DNA from: Marinimicrobium sp050113635
GTDB lineage: Bacteria; Pseudomonadota; Gammaproteobacteria; Pseudomonadales; Cellvibrionaceae
Assembly (NCBI RefSeq): GCF_050113635.1
Contig: NZ_JBNJLT010000005.1
Location: 186,001-250,000, forward strand
Direction: 5' to 3'
Length of the DNA stretch: 64,000 nucleotides
A model generated the notes under the pieces. It was not told the DNA's origin. It worked only from the letters and a program-made list of their open reading frames with translations, and ran no database searches. Both the position numbers and the translations under genes were made by a program. This document shows, in pieces, positions 35,159-44,187 of this stretch (the stretch's first letter is position 1; every line of letters begins with the position of its first letter).

Positions 35159-35263
35159 GCCGACGGAATGAGGCCCTTGGGAAACCCGCCGTGAACCCCT
35201 CCATGGGGGCTTCAAGTCGGCTTCCTGCCTCCTAGAGTTTCCCAAGGGCCTCATTCCGTCGGC
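35159..35263 (+). repeat. Structured inverted-repeat element, copy 2
   Basis: Outer arms 35159-35185 and 35237-35263 pair perfectly over 27 bp. They enclose a 51-nt core (35186-35236) that aligns with copy 1 and keeps CCGCCGTGAA, GGCTTCA, GTCGGC and TGCCTCC. The first mini hairpin is CCCC/GGGG around TCCAT (35196-35208) instead of TACA/TGTA. The second is GGC/GCC around TTCCT (35219-35229). It lies between convergent thrH and pabB, with no U tract on either side. Confidence 0.92.
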
Positions 35264-35336
35264 TTCGCGTTTGCCTCTGCCCAAACTGAAGAGCCTTACA
35301 GTGGCAACAAGGTTATCAGTGCCCTCGAGAAAGCTT

Positions 35337-36731
35337 TCAGAGAGGCGGCCGATCTCCAAACTCCCTCTCAAGCGTCTCCATCAACACTCTCACTTTATTC
35401 AAACTCTCCTGGTACTCCGCGTCGGGTTCCGAGTCCGCCACAATACCGCCGCCGCCCCAGCAATACAGGCGATTTTGATGGCAAACGAGGGTGCGAATCG
35501 CAATACTGGTATCCATCTGGCCGTCGGCGCTCAAATAGCCCAGGCTCCCGCAATACACCGAGCGGCGCACCGGTTCAAGCTCTTCGATAATCTCCATGGC
35601 GCGAATCTTTGGCGCTCCGGTAATCGAGCCGCCCGGAAAGCTGCCCCTGAGCAAATCCACGGCCGTCGCTCCGGATTTCAGGTGTCCGGTAACCGTGCTG
35701 ACCAAATGGTGCACATTGGCAAAACTTTGAAGTTCAAACAACGCCGGGACACGAACCTCGTCACAGCACTTGCTGAGGTCGTTGCGAAGCAGATCGACGA
35801 TCATCAGGTTTTCGGCACGGTTTTTGGCGCTTCGGCGTAACGCGTCCGCTTCTGCCTGGTCCCGGATCGGGTCGGGGTGGCGCGGGGCTGTGCCCTTGAT
35901 GGGCCTGGTTTCAGCCACACCATTTCTGAGGGCAATAAAGCGCTCCGGGGACAAACTGAGAATGGCGCCTTCCGGCCGTGGCAAATAACCGGAGAACGGC
36001 GAGGGCAGTGCTTGTCGTAACGCCAGATAAGCCGCCAAAGGGTCGCCCTGGCAGTCAGCCTGAAAGCGTTGGGCAAGATTGACTTGATAGCAGTCGCCAG
36101 CGCGAATATAAGCCTGAATTTGCGAGAGCTTCTTTTGGTAAGAATCTGCTGTAAGTTCTTCTTTAAACTTTCTGATTTTAAAGGATTTTTTAGGTTCAAG
36201 AAATTGCTTTAACTCAAAATCCGGGTCCTGCTGAGACAGTTCACGGTGCAGCGGCATCGGGTCCATATCAGGGCGTGCCACCAGAAAGGTCTGTTTCCGG
36301 TGGTGATCCTGCACGATTGCCCAGGGGTAGAGACCGAGCCAGAAATCGGGCAGAGCGATGTCGTGCCGGGCGTGCGCGGGCAGCGACTCCAGCTGCCGTA
36401 CCAGATCGTAGCTGAAATAGCCGATCGCGCCGGACACAAAGGGCAGGTCAGGGACGGGTTCGAGTGGCTGGGGCAGCCACTGCTCAATGAGATCAAAGGG
36501 GTGGCCAGTCAGGGAGTGGCTTTGGCCTTGGGCGTCAAGCAGCCGGGTTTTTCCATCCTGGCTGCTCAGTATCGTCTCCGGCTCCGCCGCCATAATGTCG
36601 AAACGCCCATAGGTGCTGTGAGGGCGACCGCTATCGAGCCACACAGGTTGGCGTCGCCCGGCCAGGCACGCAAACCAGGCAACGCTGTCGGTTCGGTAGG
36701 GCAGAGTGAGAACGTGCGGTTTAGGCCTCAT
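35337..36731 (-). CDS. pabB: Aminodeoxychorismate synthase component I
   Basis: Makes 4-amino-4-deoxychorismate from chorismate for folate synthesis. It has 464 residues of the chorismate-binding family. The motif ETRPIKGTAPRHP carries the Lys in PIKGT that is typical of PabB; anthranilate synthase TrpE has PIAGT. Other blocks: YQVNLAQRFQA, FSGYLPRPEGAILSLSPERF, NLMIVDLLRNDLSKCC and GGSITGAPKIRAMEIIEELEP. The N-terminal domain is present (PYRTDSVAWFACLAGR). No pabA is in the window. It is convergent with thrH and divergent from rimO. Confidence 0.95.
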   Translation of the reverse strand: MRPKPHVLTLPYRTDSVAWFACLAGRRQPVWLDSGRPHSTYGRFDIMAAEPETILSSQDGKTRLLDAQGQSHSLTGHPFDLIEQWLPQPLEPVPDLPFVSGAIGYFSYDLVRQLESLPAHARHDIALPDFWLGLYPWAIVQDHHRKQTFLVARPDMDPMPLHRELSQQDPDFELKQFLEPKKSFKIRKFKEELTADSYQKKLSQIQAYIRAGDCYQVNLAQRFQADCQGDPLAAYLALRQALPSPFSGYLPRPEGAILSLSPERFIALRNGVAETRPIKGTAPRHPDPIRDQAEADALRRSAKNRAENLMIVDLLRNDLSKCCDEVRVPALFELQSFANVHHLVSTVTGHLKSGATAVDLLRGSFPGGSITGAPKIRAMEIIEELEPVRRSVYCGSLGYLSADGQMDTSIAIRTLVCHQNRLYCWGGGGIVADSEPDAEYQESLNKVRVLMETLEREFGDRPPL

Positions 36732-36952
36732 TGACTGGGCACTCGATGCTTGCTGGAAAACGCGCGCATTCTATCACGGGATGATGCTCTGACAGGACAG
36801 GCCCAGGCCGTGCCTGAATCATCGGTTTTCGGCGATTTGCCCCAATCGACGGCTGCAAAATCGCGCCGAAACGCCTACAATAGCGCCGTTTTCGCGGACC
36901 CTCTCTTTCTCCGGTTTGCTATTCCCCTCTGAACACCTGCGAGCGGCGCTTT

Positions 36953-38278
36953 ATGAAGAATACCCCCACAGTTGGTTTTGTCAGTCTGGGTTGTCCCAAA
37001 AACCTGGTGGACTCCGAACGTATCCTGACCCAGCTGCGCACCGAGGGATATCACATTGTGCCCAGCTATGACGATGCCGATATGGTCATCGTCAACACCT
37101 GCGGTTTTATCGACAGTGCGGTAGAAGAGTCTCTGAGCACTATCGGCGAAGCGCTCAAGGAGAATGGCAAAGTACTTGTCACCGGTTGCCTTGGCGTGAA
37201 AGAAGATGAAATACGGGAGGTGCATCCCGGGGTGCTGGGCATTTCCGGCGCTCACGCCTATGAAAAGGTGCTGGATCAGGTGCACCAGCATTTACCGCCG
37301 GCGGCGAATCACAACCCATTCATCGACCTGGTGCCACCTCAGGGCATTAAGCTGACACCCAGGCATTTCGCCTATTTGAAGATTTCCGAGGGCTGCAATC
37401 ATAAGTGCAGCTTCTGCATCATTCCTGACATGCGAGGTAAACTGGCCAGTCGACCCATCGGGCAGGTAATGAGTGAAGCCGAACGGCTGGTCAAGGCGGG
37501 CGTCAAGGAACTCCTGGTGATTTCTCAGGACACTTCAGCCTATGGTGTGGACGTGAAATACCGCACCGACTTCTGGGATGGGCGCCCACTGAAAACCGAT
37601 ATGATCAAATTGTGTGAGGCGCTGGGTGAGCTGGGCGTGTGGGTGCGCCTGCACTACGTTTATCCTTATCCTCACGTGGATCAGGTCATCCCGTTGATGG
37701 CTGAGGGGAAAATCCTTCCGTATCTGGACATTCCGTTCCAGCATGCCAGCCCTCGCATTTTGAAGTTGATGCGTCGCCCGGGGCAGGTGGAGAAGACGCT
37801 GGAGCGAATTCAAAGCTGGCGCGCCCAGGTTCCCGACCTGACGATTCGCTCGACATTTATTGTCGGTTTCCCCGGTGAAACCGAAGAAGACTTCCAGCAG
37901 TTGCTCGACTTCCTGGAAGAGGCGCAACTGGATCGCGTGGGTTGCTTCCAGTATTCCCCGGTGGAAGGTGCCGCGGCCAACGAGTTACCGGACCCGGTGC
38001 CAGAGGCGGTCAAGCAGGAGCGTTTCGAGCGTTTTATGGCGTTGCAGCAGGGTATTTCCGCTCGTCGCCTGCAAGCGAAGATGGGTCGAACGCTGGAAGT
38101 ATTGATTGATGAGGTAGACAGTGAAGGGGCCATAGGGCGCAGTTACGCCGATGCCCCGGAAATCGACGGGGTGGTGTACCTCAATGGTGAACACAATGTG
38201 CAGCCCGGCGATAAGGTCACTGTCATTATTGAAAACGCGGATGAGTATGACCTTTGGGGGAGGCTGGCGGAGCAGTAA
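36953..38278 (+). CDS. rimO: Ribosomal protein S12 methylthiotransferase RimO
   Basis: Radical SAM enzyme that methylthiolates Asp89 of ribosomal protein S12. It has 441 residues. The N-terminal MTTase domain has three cluster cysteines (SLGCPKNLVDSE, VNTCGFIDSA, VTGCLGVKE). The radical SAM motif is SEGCNHKCSFCIIPDMRG, and the C-terminal TRAM domain is at about 375-440 (LEVLIDEVDSEGAIGRSYADAPEIDG). The GRSYADAPEIDG segment is characteristic of RimO as against MiaB. A TACAAT at 36876-36881 may be its -10 element, with a weak -35. Confidence 0.97.
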   Translation: MKNTPTVGFVSLGCPKNLVDSERILTQLRTEGYHIVPSYDDADMVIVNTCGFIDSAVEESLSTIGEALKENGKVLVTGCLGVKEDEIREVHPGVLGISGAHAYEKVLDQVHQHLPPAANHNPFIDLVPPQGIKLTPRHFAYLKISEGCNHKCSFCIIPDMRGKLASRPIGQVMSEAERLVKAGVKELLVISQDTSAYGVDVKYRTDFWDGRPLKTDMIKLCEALGELGVWVRLHYVYPYPHVDQVIPLMAEGKILPYLDIPFQHASPRILKLMRRPGQVEKTLERIQSWRAQVPDLTIRSTFIVGFPGETEEDFQQLLDFLEEAQLDRVGCFQYSPVEGAAANELPDPVPEAVKQERFERFMALQQGISARRLQAKMGRTLEVLIDEVDSEGAIGRSYADAPEIDGVVYLNGEHNVQPGDKVTVIIENADEYDLWGRLAEQ

Positions 38279-38451
38279 ATTGCGTCCTCTGGTAATTTTC
38301 ACGAGTTGAGAAACGCGCCACAAAATCGGAGAGTTCGATTGGCAGGCACGGGGACTTTTTATACGCTAACGTTTTATAGACTACAGTTACTCATACCATT
38401 AAGTCTGACGCACATACCGGGCGTTACAATAAGTAATAGAGGTCATGGAAC

Positions 38452-40056
38452 GTGTCCAAACAAAGTCTGCCCCACCAAAAACGATCGTCTTCCAAAGCGA
38501 GCGCTGCCAGCGCCGCTGCCCATCCTCCCCTGACCCGGGCAGACCGGGTTCTGTTTTACATCACGGCGAGCATTACCGGGGCTACGGTCATGATGATCGA
38601 GCTGCTCGGCACGCGCATCATCGGACCCTATTACGGGGTGAGCATGATTGTCTGGTCGTCGCTGCTGTCCACAGCGTTATTGGCGCTGTCGATCGGCTAC
38701 ATGCTCGGTGGCCGCCTGGCGGATACGGCCCCGTGGCTACGGCTGTCTCACATTCTGCTGGTCACCGCGATTTTAATCGGTGTTATTCCGCTGATCAGCA
38801 AGCCGGTACAACTGGCCAGTAATGTATTGGGGTTGCGCGGTGGCGCGCTGGTGAGCGCTTTCGTGCTGTTCACCCCCTGCCTGCTGATGCTGGGAATGGT
38901 GGGGCCCTATGTCATCAAAATCGCAACCAGTGGACTGGAGCGGGTAGGGCGCACCGCTGGCACTGTCTACGCGATCAGCACTCTGGGGAGTGTGCTCGGC
39001 ACGCTGTTTCTCGGGTTCTTCCTGCTGCCGCTGGCTGGAACCGAGCAAATCGTGATCGCCTTGAGCCTGTTGATGTTATTCATGGCATTGCTGCTGGCGC
39101 TGTATGAGAATCGGCGTCTGCGCGCCCGAAACTCCATAGTGGGCTGGGGGGCCACGACTGGGATTCTGGCCCTGGTCTTATTGTTTGGCGTGGGGGCCGG
39201 CGTGGGTGAGCGGAATTACTCTGGCTCCAAGGTCGTGTTTGAGCAGGAAACGCATTACGGTTGGGTGAGGGTGGTAGACCAGCCCGACCGTGGTATTCGC
39301 TGGCTGATGTCCGGCGGGTCTACCATCGGTGCCGAGGATATTCGTACCGGGGCCGGTCTGCTGGGCTACCAGAAAGTCGTGGGGTATCTGCCGCGTTTTA
39401 ATCCCGCCGGGGATGAGGCATTGCTGGTGGGTCTTGGCAGTGGGCACCTGGTGAATGTGTACGAGCAGTTTGGTGTGCGTACCGATTCCATAGAGATTGA
39501 CCCTGCGGTGGCCTATGCGGCGGATCGTTATTTTAGCTTTCAACCCACTGGAGACGTCATTGTCGGGGATGCTCGCTACCAGATTAAACAGCTGAATAAG
39601 CGCTATGACTTTATCATCCACGATTGTTTTACCGGGGGAGCCGAACCCATTCACCTGTTGAGTCTGGAGATGTTTCAAGAGTTGAAAGCGAAGCTCAAGC
39701 CCGGTGGTGTCCTGGCCCTTAACTTTGTCGGTTTGACATTGGAGGGGGAGGAGGCGCCCGTGGAAGCGGTCGCGCATACCCTCGATCAGGTGTTTGAGCA
39801 CCGCCGCACTTTTGTGTCTTCCCCAGAGGCCACCTTCAATGATTTTGTCTTCTACGTATCGGATGAACCATTGGAGTTGCAGGGCAGCGCCGATACGCTG
39901 GCGTGGCTGACTGAGCGCGAAGTGACTATTGAGGGCGATTCCGAACTGATTATTACCGATAACTTCAATCCACTGGAGACGCTGCACATCGCCAAAGCGG
40001 AATATTACCGCGATATGTTGATTGAGCGGGTGGGTGAAGAGATTCTGTTTTACTGA
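38452..40056 (+). CDS. Membrane-fused spermidine synthase-like protein
   Basis: A 534-residue protein: a Ser/Ala-rich start, then about seven transmembrane helices (residues about 30-255, including MIELLGTRIIGPYYG and GTVYAISTLGSVLGT), and a C-terminal spermidine-synthase-like domain. In that domain are LLVGLGSGHLVNVYE (SAM-type loop), DSIEIDPAVAYAADRYF, GDARYQIKQLNKRYDFIIHDCF and LKPGGVLALNFVG. The Asp in FIIHD matches the catalytic-loop position, but whether it makes polyamines is not established for this fused group. Start GTG 38452 follows AGAGGTCATGG. It precedes the DUF938 gene by 51 bp. Confidence 0.85.
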   Translation: MSKQSLPHQKRSSSKASAASAAAHPPLTRADRVLFYITASITGATVMMIELLGTRIIGPYYGVSMIVWSSLLSTALLALSIGYMLGGRLADTAPWLRLSHILLVTAILIGVIPLISKPVQLASNVLGLRGGALVSAFVLFTPCLLMLGMVGPYVIKIATSGLERVGRTAGTVYAISTLGSVLGTLFLGFFLLPLAGTEQIVIALSLLMLFMALLLALYENRRLRARNSIVGWGATTGILALVLLFGVGAGVGERNYSGSKVVFEQETHYGWVRVVDQPDRGIRWLMSGGSTIGAEDIRTGAGLLGYQKVVGYLPRFNPAGDEALLVGLGSGHLVNVYEQFGVRTDSIEIDPAVAYAADRYFSFQPTGDVIVGDARYQIKQLNKRYDFIIHDCFTGGAEPIHLLSLEMFQELKAKLKPGGVLALNFVGLTLEGEEAPVEAVAHTLDQVFEHRRTFVSSPEATFNDFVFYVSDEPLELQGSADTLAWLTEREVTIEGDSELIITDNFNPLETLHIAKAEYYRDMLIERVGEEILFY

Positions 40057-40107
40057 CCCCATTCCTAATCGGTTACAATGACGGTTTTCAAGCCGCCGAG
40101 GTAACCG

Positions 40108-40713
40108 ATGTCCCCGACGCCGCAGAAACCCTTCTCGCAGGCCTGCGAAAACAATAAGCAACCTATTTTGTCCGTACTGATCCCGCGTCTTGCCACCTGT
40201 CGGCATGTGTTGGAGATCGGCTCGGGCACGGGACAGCACGCCGTTTACTTCGCCTCGGCCATGCCTCACCTGGAGTGGCAAACCAGTGACTTGTCTGATA
40301 ATCACGACGCTATTCAGCAATGGTTGAGTGAATATCCGGGAAAGAATATTCGCGCTCCGTTGACGCTGGACGCGACTCAGCCGGACTGGCCGGTGGCGAG
40401 CACCGATGCCGTATTCAGCGCGAACACCTTGCACATCATGCCTTGGGAAAGTGTGCTGTCTCTGCTCGATGGATGCACGCGCGTGCTCCCGCCAAAAGGC
40501 AAACTGATCGTGTATGGGCCATTCAATGAGCAGGGGCAGTTCACCAGCGAGAGCAATGCCGCCTTTGATCAGTGGTTGAAGTCCCAGGCGCCGCATCGAG
40601 GTATCCGGAACCGGCAAACACTGGAAATCGAGGCTGCGGAACGCGGGTTGGTATTGACCGAAACACTGGAACTGCCGGCCAACAATCGTTGCCTGGTTTT
40701 TGTACGCCGTTGA
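40108..40713 (+). CDS. DUF938 family SAM-dependent methyltransferase
   Basis: A 201-residue class I methyltransferase of the DUF938 family. The start FSQACENNKQPILSVL is characteristic of the family. HVLEIGSGTGQHAVYFA is the SAM-binding loop (about residues 33-49). DAVFSANTLHIMPWESV and KLIVYGPFNEQGQFTSESN follow, then the family-typical LKSQAPHRGIRNRQTLE. No substrate is known for the family. A TACAAT at 40074-40079 may be a -10 element, but the -35 is poor. The gene is convergent with dnaE2, with a triple 13-bp repeat between them. Confidence 0.92.
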   Translation: MSPTPQKPFSQACENNKQPILSVLIPRLATCRHVLEIGSGTGQHAVYFASAMPHLEWQTSDLSDNHDAIQQWLSEYPGKNIRAPLTLDATQPDWPVASTDAVFSANTLHIMPWESVLSLLDGCTRVLPPKGKLIVYGPFNEQGQFTSESNAAFDQWLKSQAPHRGIRNRQTLEIEAAERGLVLTETLELPANNRCLVFVRR

Positions 40714-40735
40714 TGTCATTGAGACGGGGGAGATG

Positions 40736-40774
40736 CCCGGATTAGTGGCCTGGATTAATGGCCCGGATTAATGA
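40736..40774 (+). repeat. Three 13-bp tandem repeats at the end of dnaE2
   Basis: CCCGGATTAGTGG (40736-40748), CCTGGATTAATGG (40749-40761) and CCCGGATTAATGA (40762-40774) are consecutive near-identical units. The last unit contains the dnaE2 stop codon (TTA on this strand, 40768-40770) and its last codons. Confidence 0.88.
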
Positions 40775-43700
40775 AAGTCCCGGGATCTGGCTGACAGGTT
40801 CTCCAAACAATCGCTCAGATCTTCCAGCTTCCCGGCGATGACATGAATCACTTCCCCCTCGCGTTCAACGGTCCCGCGAACACGCAGTACACGAGCGGTT
40901 AGATACGCTTGCTTTTGCGCCCGGGCCGTGGCCAGCCAGACGATAACGTTGTGGTTGCCAGTATCGTCTTCCAGGGTAATAAAAGTAACGCCCGAAGCGG
41001 TTCCCGGACTCTGGCGACCAGTGACGACACCGATAACCGTCACGAGGGCACCGTGGCGATATTCTCCCAATGCTGTGGCGCGGACAAAGCGGCCCAGACA
41101 ACCCGCCTCATCCAATAGTGCGATGGGGTGTCGATTCAGGGTTAACCCGACGCTGGCATAATCCTCCACCAGATTGTCGATGTCGCTCGGGACGGGCAGA
41201 TAGGGAGTTGTTTCTGCTTCCGCAGCGAGTGTTTCTTCCGAAGGCTGAGCGGCAAACAAGGGAAGTGTGAACCCGCGATCCATCAGCGCCCAGCGCGATT
41301 GGTAACGGTTATTACTGAGGCTGTGTAGCGCGTTTGCACCAGCCAGAGCTTCGCGGTCGGGTTGCGCCAGTCCCAGCCGGTGAATATCGTTCAAAGCGCG
41401 GAAACGATATCCATGTACGTCCGGTGGGATGCCCGTGATGGCTTCAATCGCTTTTCGCGACAAACCTGTCACGATCCTGAAGCCCAAACGAATTGCCCAG
41501 CCGTTGCCGGAGCTCTTGTCGGTGCTCTTTCCGGTGCTTTCCAGCCGGTGGTCGGCGCCCGAATGGTTAATACACACGGGGCGTATTTCCACCCCGTGGC
41601 GCCGGGCGTCCTGCACCAGTTGTGAAGGTGAATAAAAGCCCATGGGGTGGCTGTTCATTAGTGCGGCGTAAAAGGCTTCCGGATAATGGTACTTCATCCA
41701 GGCCGACGCGTAAGCGAGCAACGCAAAGCTGGCGGAATGAGACTCCGGGAAACCGTATTCACCGAAACCACGAATCTGTTGGTAAATGCGTTCAGCGTAG
41801 GCCAGCGGATAGCCGCGTTCGGTCATGCCTTTGATCAGCTTGTCCTTGAGGGGATCGAGGTCGCCGGTTTTTTTCCAGGCGGCCATGGCGCGGCGCAACT
41901 GATCCGCTTCACCGCCACTGAAGCCGGCGGCCACCATGGCCAGATGGATCACCTGTTCCTGGAAAATGGGTACGCCCAGTGTGCGCTCCAGAACCCCTTT
42001 CACCGCTTCGGAAGGGTACTCTTCCTTTTCTTCGCCGTTTCGCCGTTTGAGAAACGGGTGCACCATGCCCCCCTGGATAGGGCCTGGGCGGACAATGGCA
42101 ATTTGAATCACCAGGTCGTAGTAACAGGCGGGTTTCAGGCGCGGCAACATGGACATCTGAGCGCGGGACTCAATCTGGAACAGCCCTACGGTGTCGCCGC
42201 GCTGAATCATTTCATAGACAGCCTTGTCCGTCATTTCACGACACACGCCGGAGAGCGTTAACTCCCGTTGCCAGTGCTCGCGCACCAGGTCGAAACCCCT
42301 GCGCAGGGCGGTTAGCATGCCGAGCGCGAGCACATCCACTTTAAGCAGGCCAAGCGTCTCGATATCGTCCTTGTCCCACTGAATGACAGTGCGATCGGTC
42401 ATCGCTGCGTTCTCGACGGGCACCAGTTCGTACAGCGGACCAGAAGAAATCACGAATCCCCCCACATGCTGGGATAAGTGACGGGGAAAACCGCGCAGCT
42501 CGTTCACCCTCTGGATCAGGTGTCGGCCCGTATCCGCGTTTGGATCGAGCCCGGCCTCGGCAACCTGTGACGCCCAGTCGGTACCCCGGTCGCGCCGGTT
42601 GGTCTGGCGAATCAAAAAATCCAGGTGCGATTCATTAATACCTAGCGCTTTTCCGACATCCCGCAGGGCGCTTTTAAACCGGTAGGTAATCACCGTGGCG
42701 GCAAGAGCAGCGCGGGGCCGACCGTATTTACGGTAAATGTATTGTATGACTTCCTCGCGCCGCTGGTGCTCGAAGTCCACGTCAATGTCCGGGGGCTCGT
42801 TACGCTCCCGTGACAGGAAGCGTTCAAACAGCACCTTGATATGGCGTGGGTCTACCGCTGTAATTTCCAAGCAGTAGCACACCACAGAATTAGCCGCCGA
42901 CCCACGTCCCTGATAGAGAATGCCGTGCTCCTGGGCAAACCGCACCAGATCGTGAATGGTCAGGAAAAAATGGGCGTAGCCCAGGCTTTCGATCAAATCC
43001 AGCTCTTTGTCGATGGTGGTTTGAATCTCGCCGGAGACCCCCTCCGGAAAGCGCTTGGCTATTCCTTTGTCGACGAGATGGCACAACCATGAAAAAGCCG
43101 TTTTTCCTTTCGGGACCAGTTCAGAGGGGTATTCGTAGCGCAACTCGCCCAGATCAAACCGGCAGCGCTCGGCAATGCGCAGGGTCTCTGTCAGCCACGA
43201 CGCCGGAAATAAAGACTGCAAACGGGGCAGGGATCGCAGGCGGCGTTCGGCATTGGACTGCAGGCGTCGACCCGCCTGAACCACGGTGGTGCCCAGCCGG
43301 ATAGCCGTGAGTACCTGCTGTAAGGGCAGCCTTTCAGCATGATGCATCAGCACATCGCCACAGGCACACACCGGTAAGGCCAGCTCCCGGGCCAGTGTTT
43401 CGCAATGGGCCCGATAGCGATGCTCCGCCTCCGTGAGGTGGCACCGCACCGCCAGCCAAAGCCGCTCGGCATGGTGTTTTTTCAGCCAGCGGCCCCAGGC
43501 CTGATCACTCGGACGCCCGGATGGCAACCACAGAAGCAGACAATATTGCAGGGACTTTATATCCCACTCTTCAAGCCGGTATTCCCCTTTGGGGCAGCGA
43601 CGTCGGGCATTGGTGATAATGCGGCACAGCTCCGCGTAAGCCTGGCGACTGGGGCAGAGCAGCACCAGGTCCAGCTCGCCCTCAATACGGAACCGGCTGC

Positions 43701-43896
43701 CTACGATCAAGGCGGGTGCGGTATCGCTGTCCCGGCCTTCGGCATAAGCCCGAACAACACCCGCCACGGAACACTCATCGGTAATGGCCAGGGCTTTGTA
43801 GCCCAGAACGCCCGCTTGAGCCACCAACTCCTCGGGGTGTGAGGCGCCCTCCAAAAACGAAAAGTTGCTCTGACAGACCAGCTCGGCGTAACTCAT
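40768..43896 (-). CDS. dnaE2: Error-prone DNA polymerase DnaE2 (ImuC)
   Basis: C-family polymerase of the SOS-induced translesion mutasome. It has 1042 residues, shorter than replicative DnaE (about 1160) and typical for DnaE2. The N-terminal PHP domain begins SYAELVCQSNFSFLEGASHPEEL. The polymerase core includes ILYQGRGSAANSVVCYCL and NEPPDIDVDFEHQRREEV with catalytic Asp residues, and GLFQIESRAQMSMLPRLKP. The C-terminal OB fold (VTVIGVVTGRQSPGTASG) is present. A LexA box lies 34 bp before its start. imuB and imuA are on the same strand but beyond an RND operon of opposite orientation. Confidence 0.96.
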   Translation of the reverse strand: MSYAELVCQSNFSFLEGASHPEELVAQAGVLGYKALAITDECSVAGVVRAYAEGRDSDTAPALIVGSRFRIEGELDLVLLCPSRQAYAELCRIITNARRRCPKGEYRLEEWDIKSLQYCLLLWLPSGRPSDQAWGRWLKKHHAERLWLAVRCHLTEAEHRYRAHCETLARELALPVCACGDVLMHHAERLPLQQVLTAIRLGTTVVQAGRRLQSNAERRLRSLPRLQSLFPASWLTETLRIAERCRFDLGELRYEYPSELVPKGKTAFSWLCHLVDKGIAKRFPEGVSGEIQTTIDKELDLIESLGYAHFFLTIHDLVRFAQEHGILYQGRGSAANSVVCYCLEITAVDPRHIKVLFERFLSRERNEPPDIDVDFEHQRREEVIQYIYRKYGRPRAALAATVITYRFKSALRDVGKALGINESHLDFLIRQTNRRDRGTDWASQVAEAGLDPNADTGRHLIQRVNELRGFPRHLSQHVGGFVISSGPLYELVPVENAAMTDRTVIQWDKDDIETLGLLKVDVLALGMLTALRRGFDLVREHWQRELTLSGVCREMTDKAVYEMIQRGDTVGLFQIESRAQMSMLPRLKPACYYDLVIQIAIVRPGPIQGGMVHPFLKRRNGEEKEEYPSEAVKGVLERTLGVPIFQEQVIHLAMVAAGFSGGEADQLRRAMAAWKKTGDLDPLKDKLIKGMTERGYPLAYAERIYQQIRGFGEYGFPESHSASFALLAYASAWMKYHYPEAFYAALMNSHPMGFYSPSQLVQDARRHGVEIRPVCINHSGADHRLESTGKSTDKSSGNGWAIRLGFRIVTGLSRKAIEAITGIPPDVHGYRFRALNDIHRLGLAQPDREALAGANALHSLSNNRYQSRWALMDRGFTLPLFAAQPSEETLAAEAETTPYLPVPSDIDNLVEDYASVGLTLNRHPIALLDEAGCLGRFVRATALGEYRHGALVTVIGVVTGRQSPGTASGVTFITLEDDTGNHNVIVWLATARAQKQAYLTARVLRVRGTVEREGEVIHVIAGKLEDLSDCLENLSARSRDFH

Positions 43897-43929
43897 AATT
43901 AAGGTGATGAAGTAGGAATCACTTGAATA

Positions 43930-43945
43930 CTGTATTTACATACAG
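43930..43945. promoter_or_regulatory. LexA (SOS) box upstream of dnaE2
   Basis: CTGTATTTACATACAG, a perfect CTGT-N8-ACAG operator, extended to a 20-nt palindrome-like sequence at 43928-43947 (TA on both sides). It is 34 bp upstream of the dnaE2 start and 243 bp from the divergent RND adaptor gene. Confidence 0.93.
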
Positions 43946-44110
43946 TAAAAGAGTGGCGGGCATTGTGCAAGGGTACTGGCAGGTGGCGTCCAAATGTAAG
44001 ATTCTGTAACCCCCGTATACCTTTGAGGCGGTCTGTTGTAAGCTTGGCATCCTTGAAGAAGCCCCCCGCAGTACCTCCGTCCGAGGGCTCAGTAAAAACC
44101 TTCCCGTCAA

Positions 44111-44150
44111 TGAAAGTAAGTACTGGAAAGTACCAGGTGAAAGTACCATC
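44111..44150 (+). repeat. Imperfect short repeats in the RND operon leader
   Basis: Three related units start at 44111 (TGAAAGTAAGTAC), 44124 (TGGAAAGTACCAGG) and 44138 (TGAAAGTACCATC). They lie about 40-75 bp before the adaptor start. Within them CTGG-AAAGTA-CCAG forms a small dyad that could be an operator. Confidence 0.55.
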
Positions 44151-44187
44151 TGCTCAGACATAAACGCAGGAGTTAGGGAGTAAGCGC

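Noticed and set aside
32088..35263. Integron attC sites or an integron cassette
   Set aside because: The paired elements have long near-perfect stems and no GTTRRRY core sites, no integrase gene is present, and the genes between are conserved housekeeping genes.
39178..40719. 513-codon minus-strand frame across two plus-strand genes
   Set aside because: It spans the spermidine-synthase-like and DUF938 genes, both well supported by motifs; the antisense product resembles nothing.
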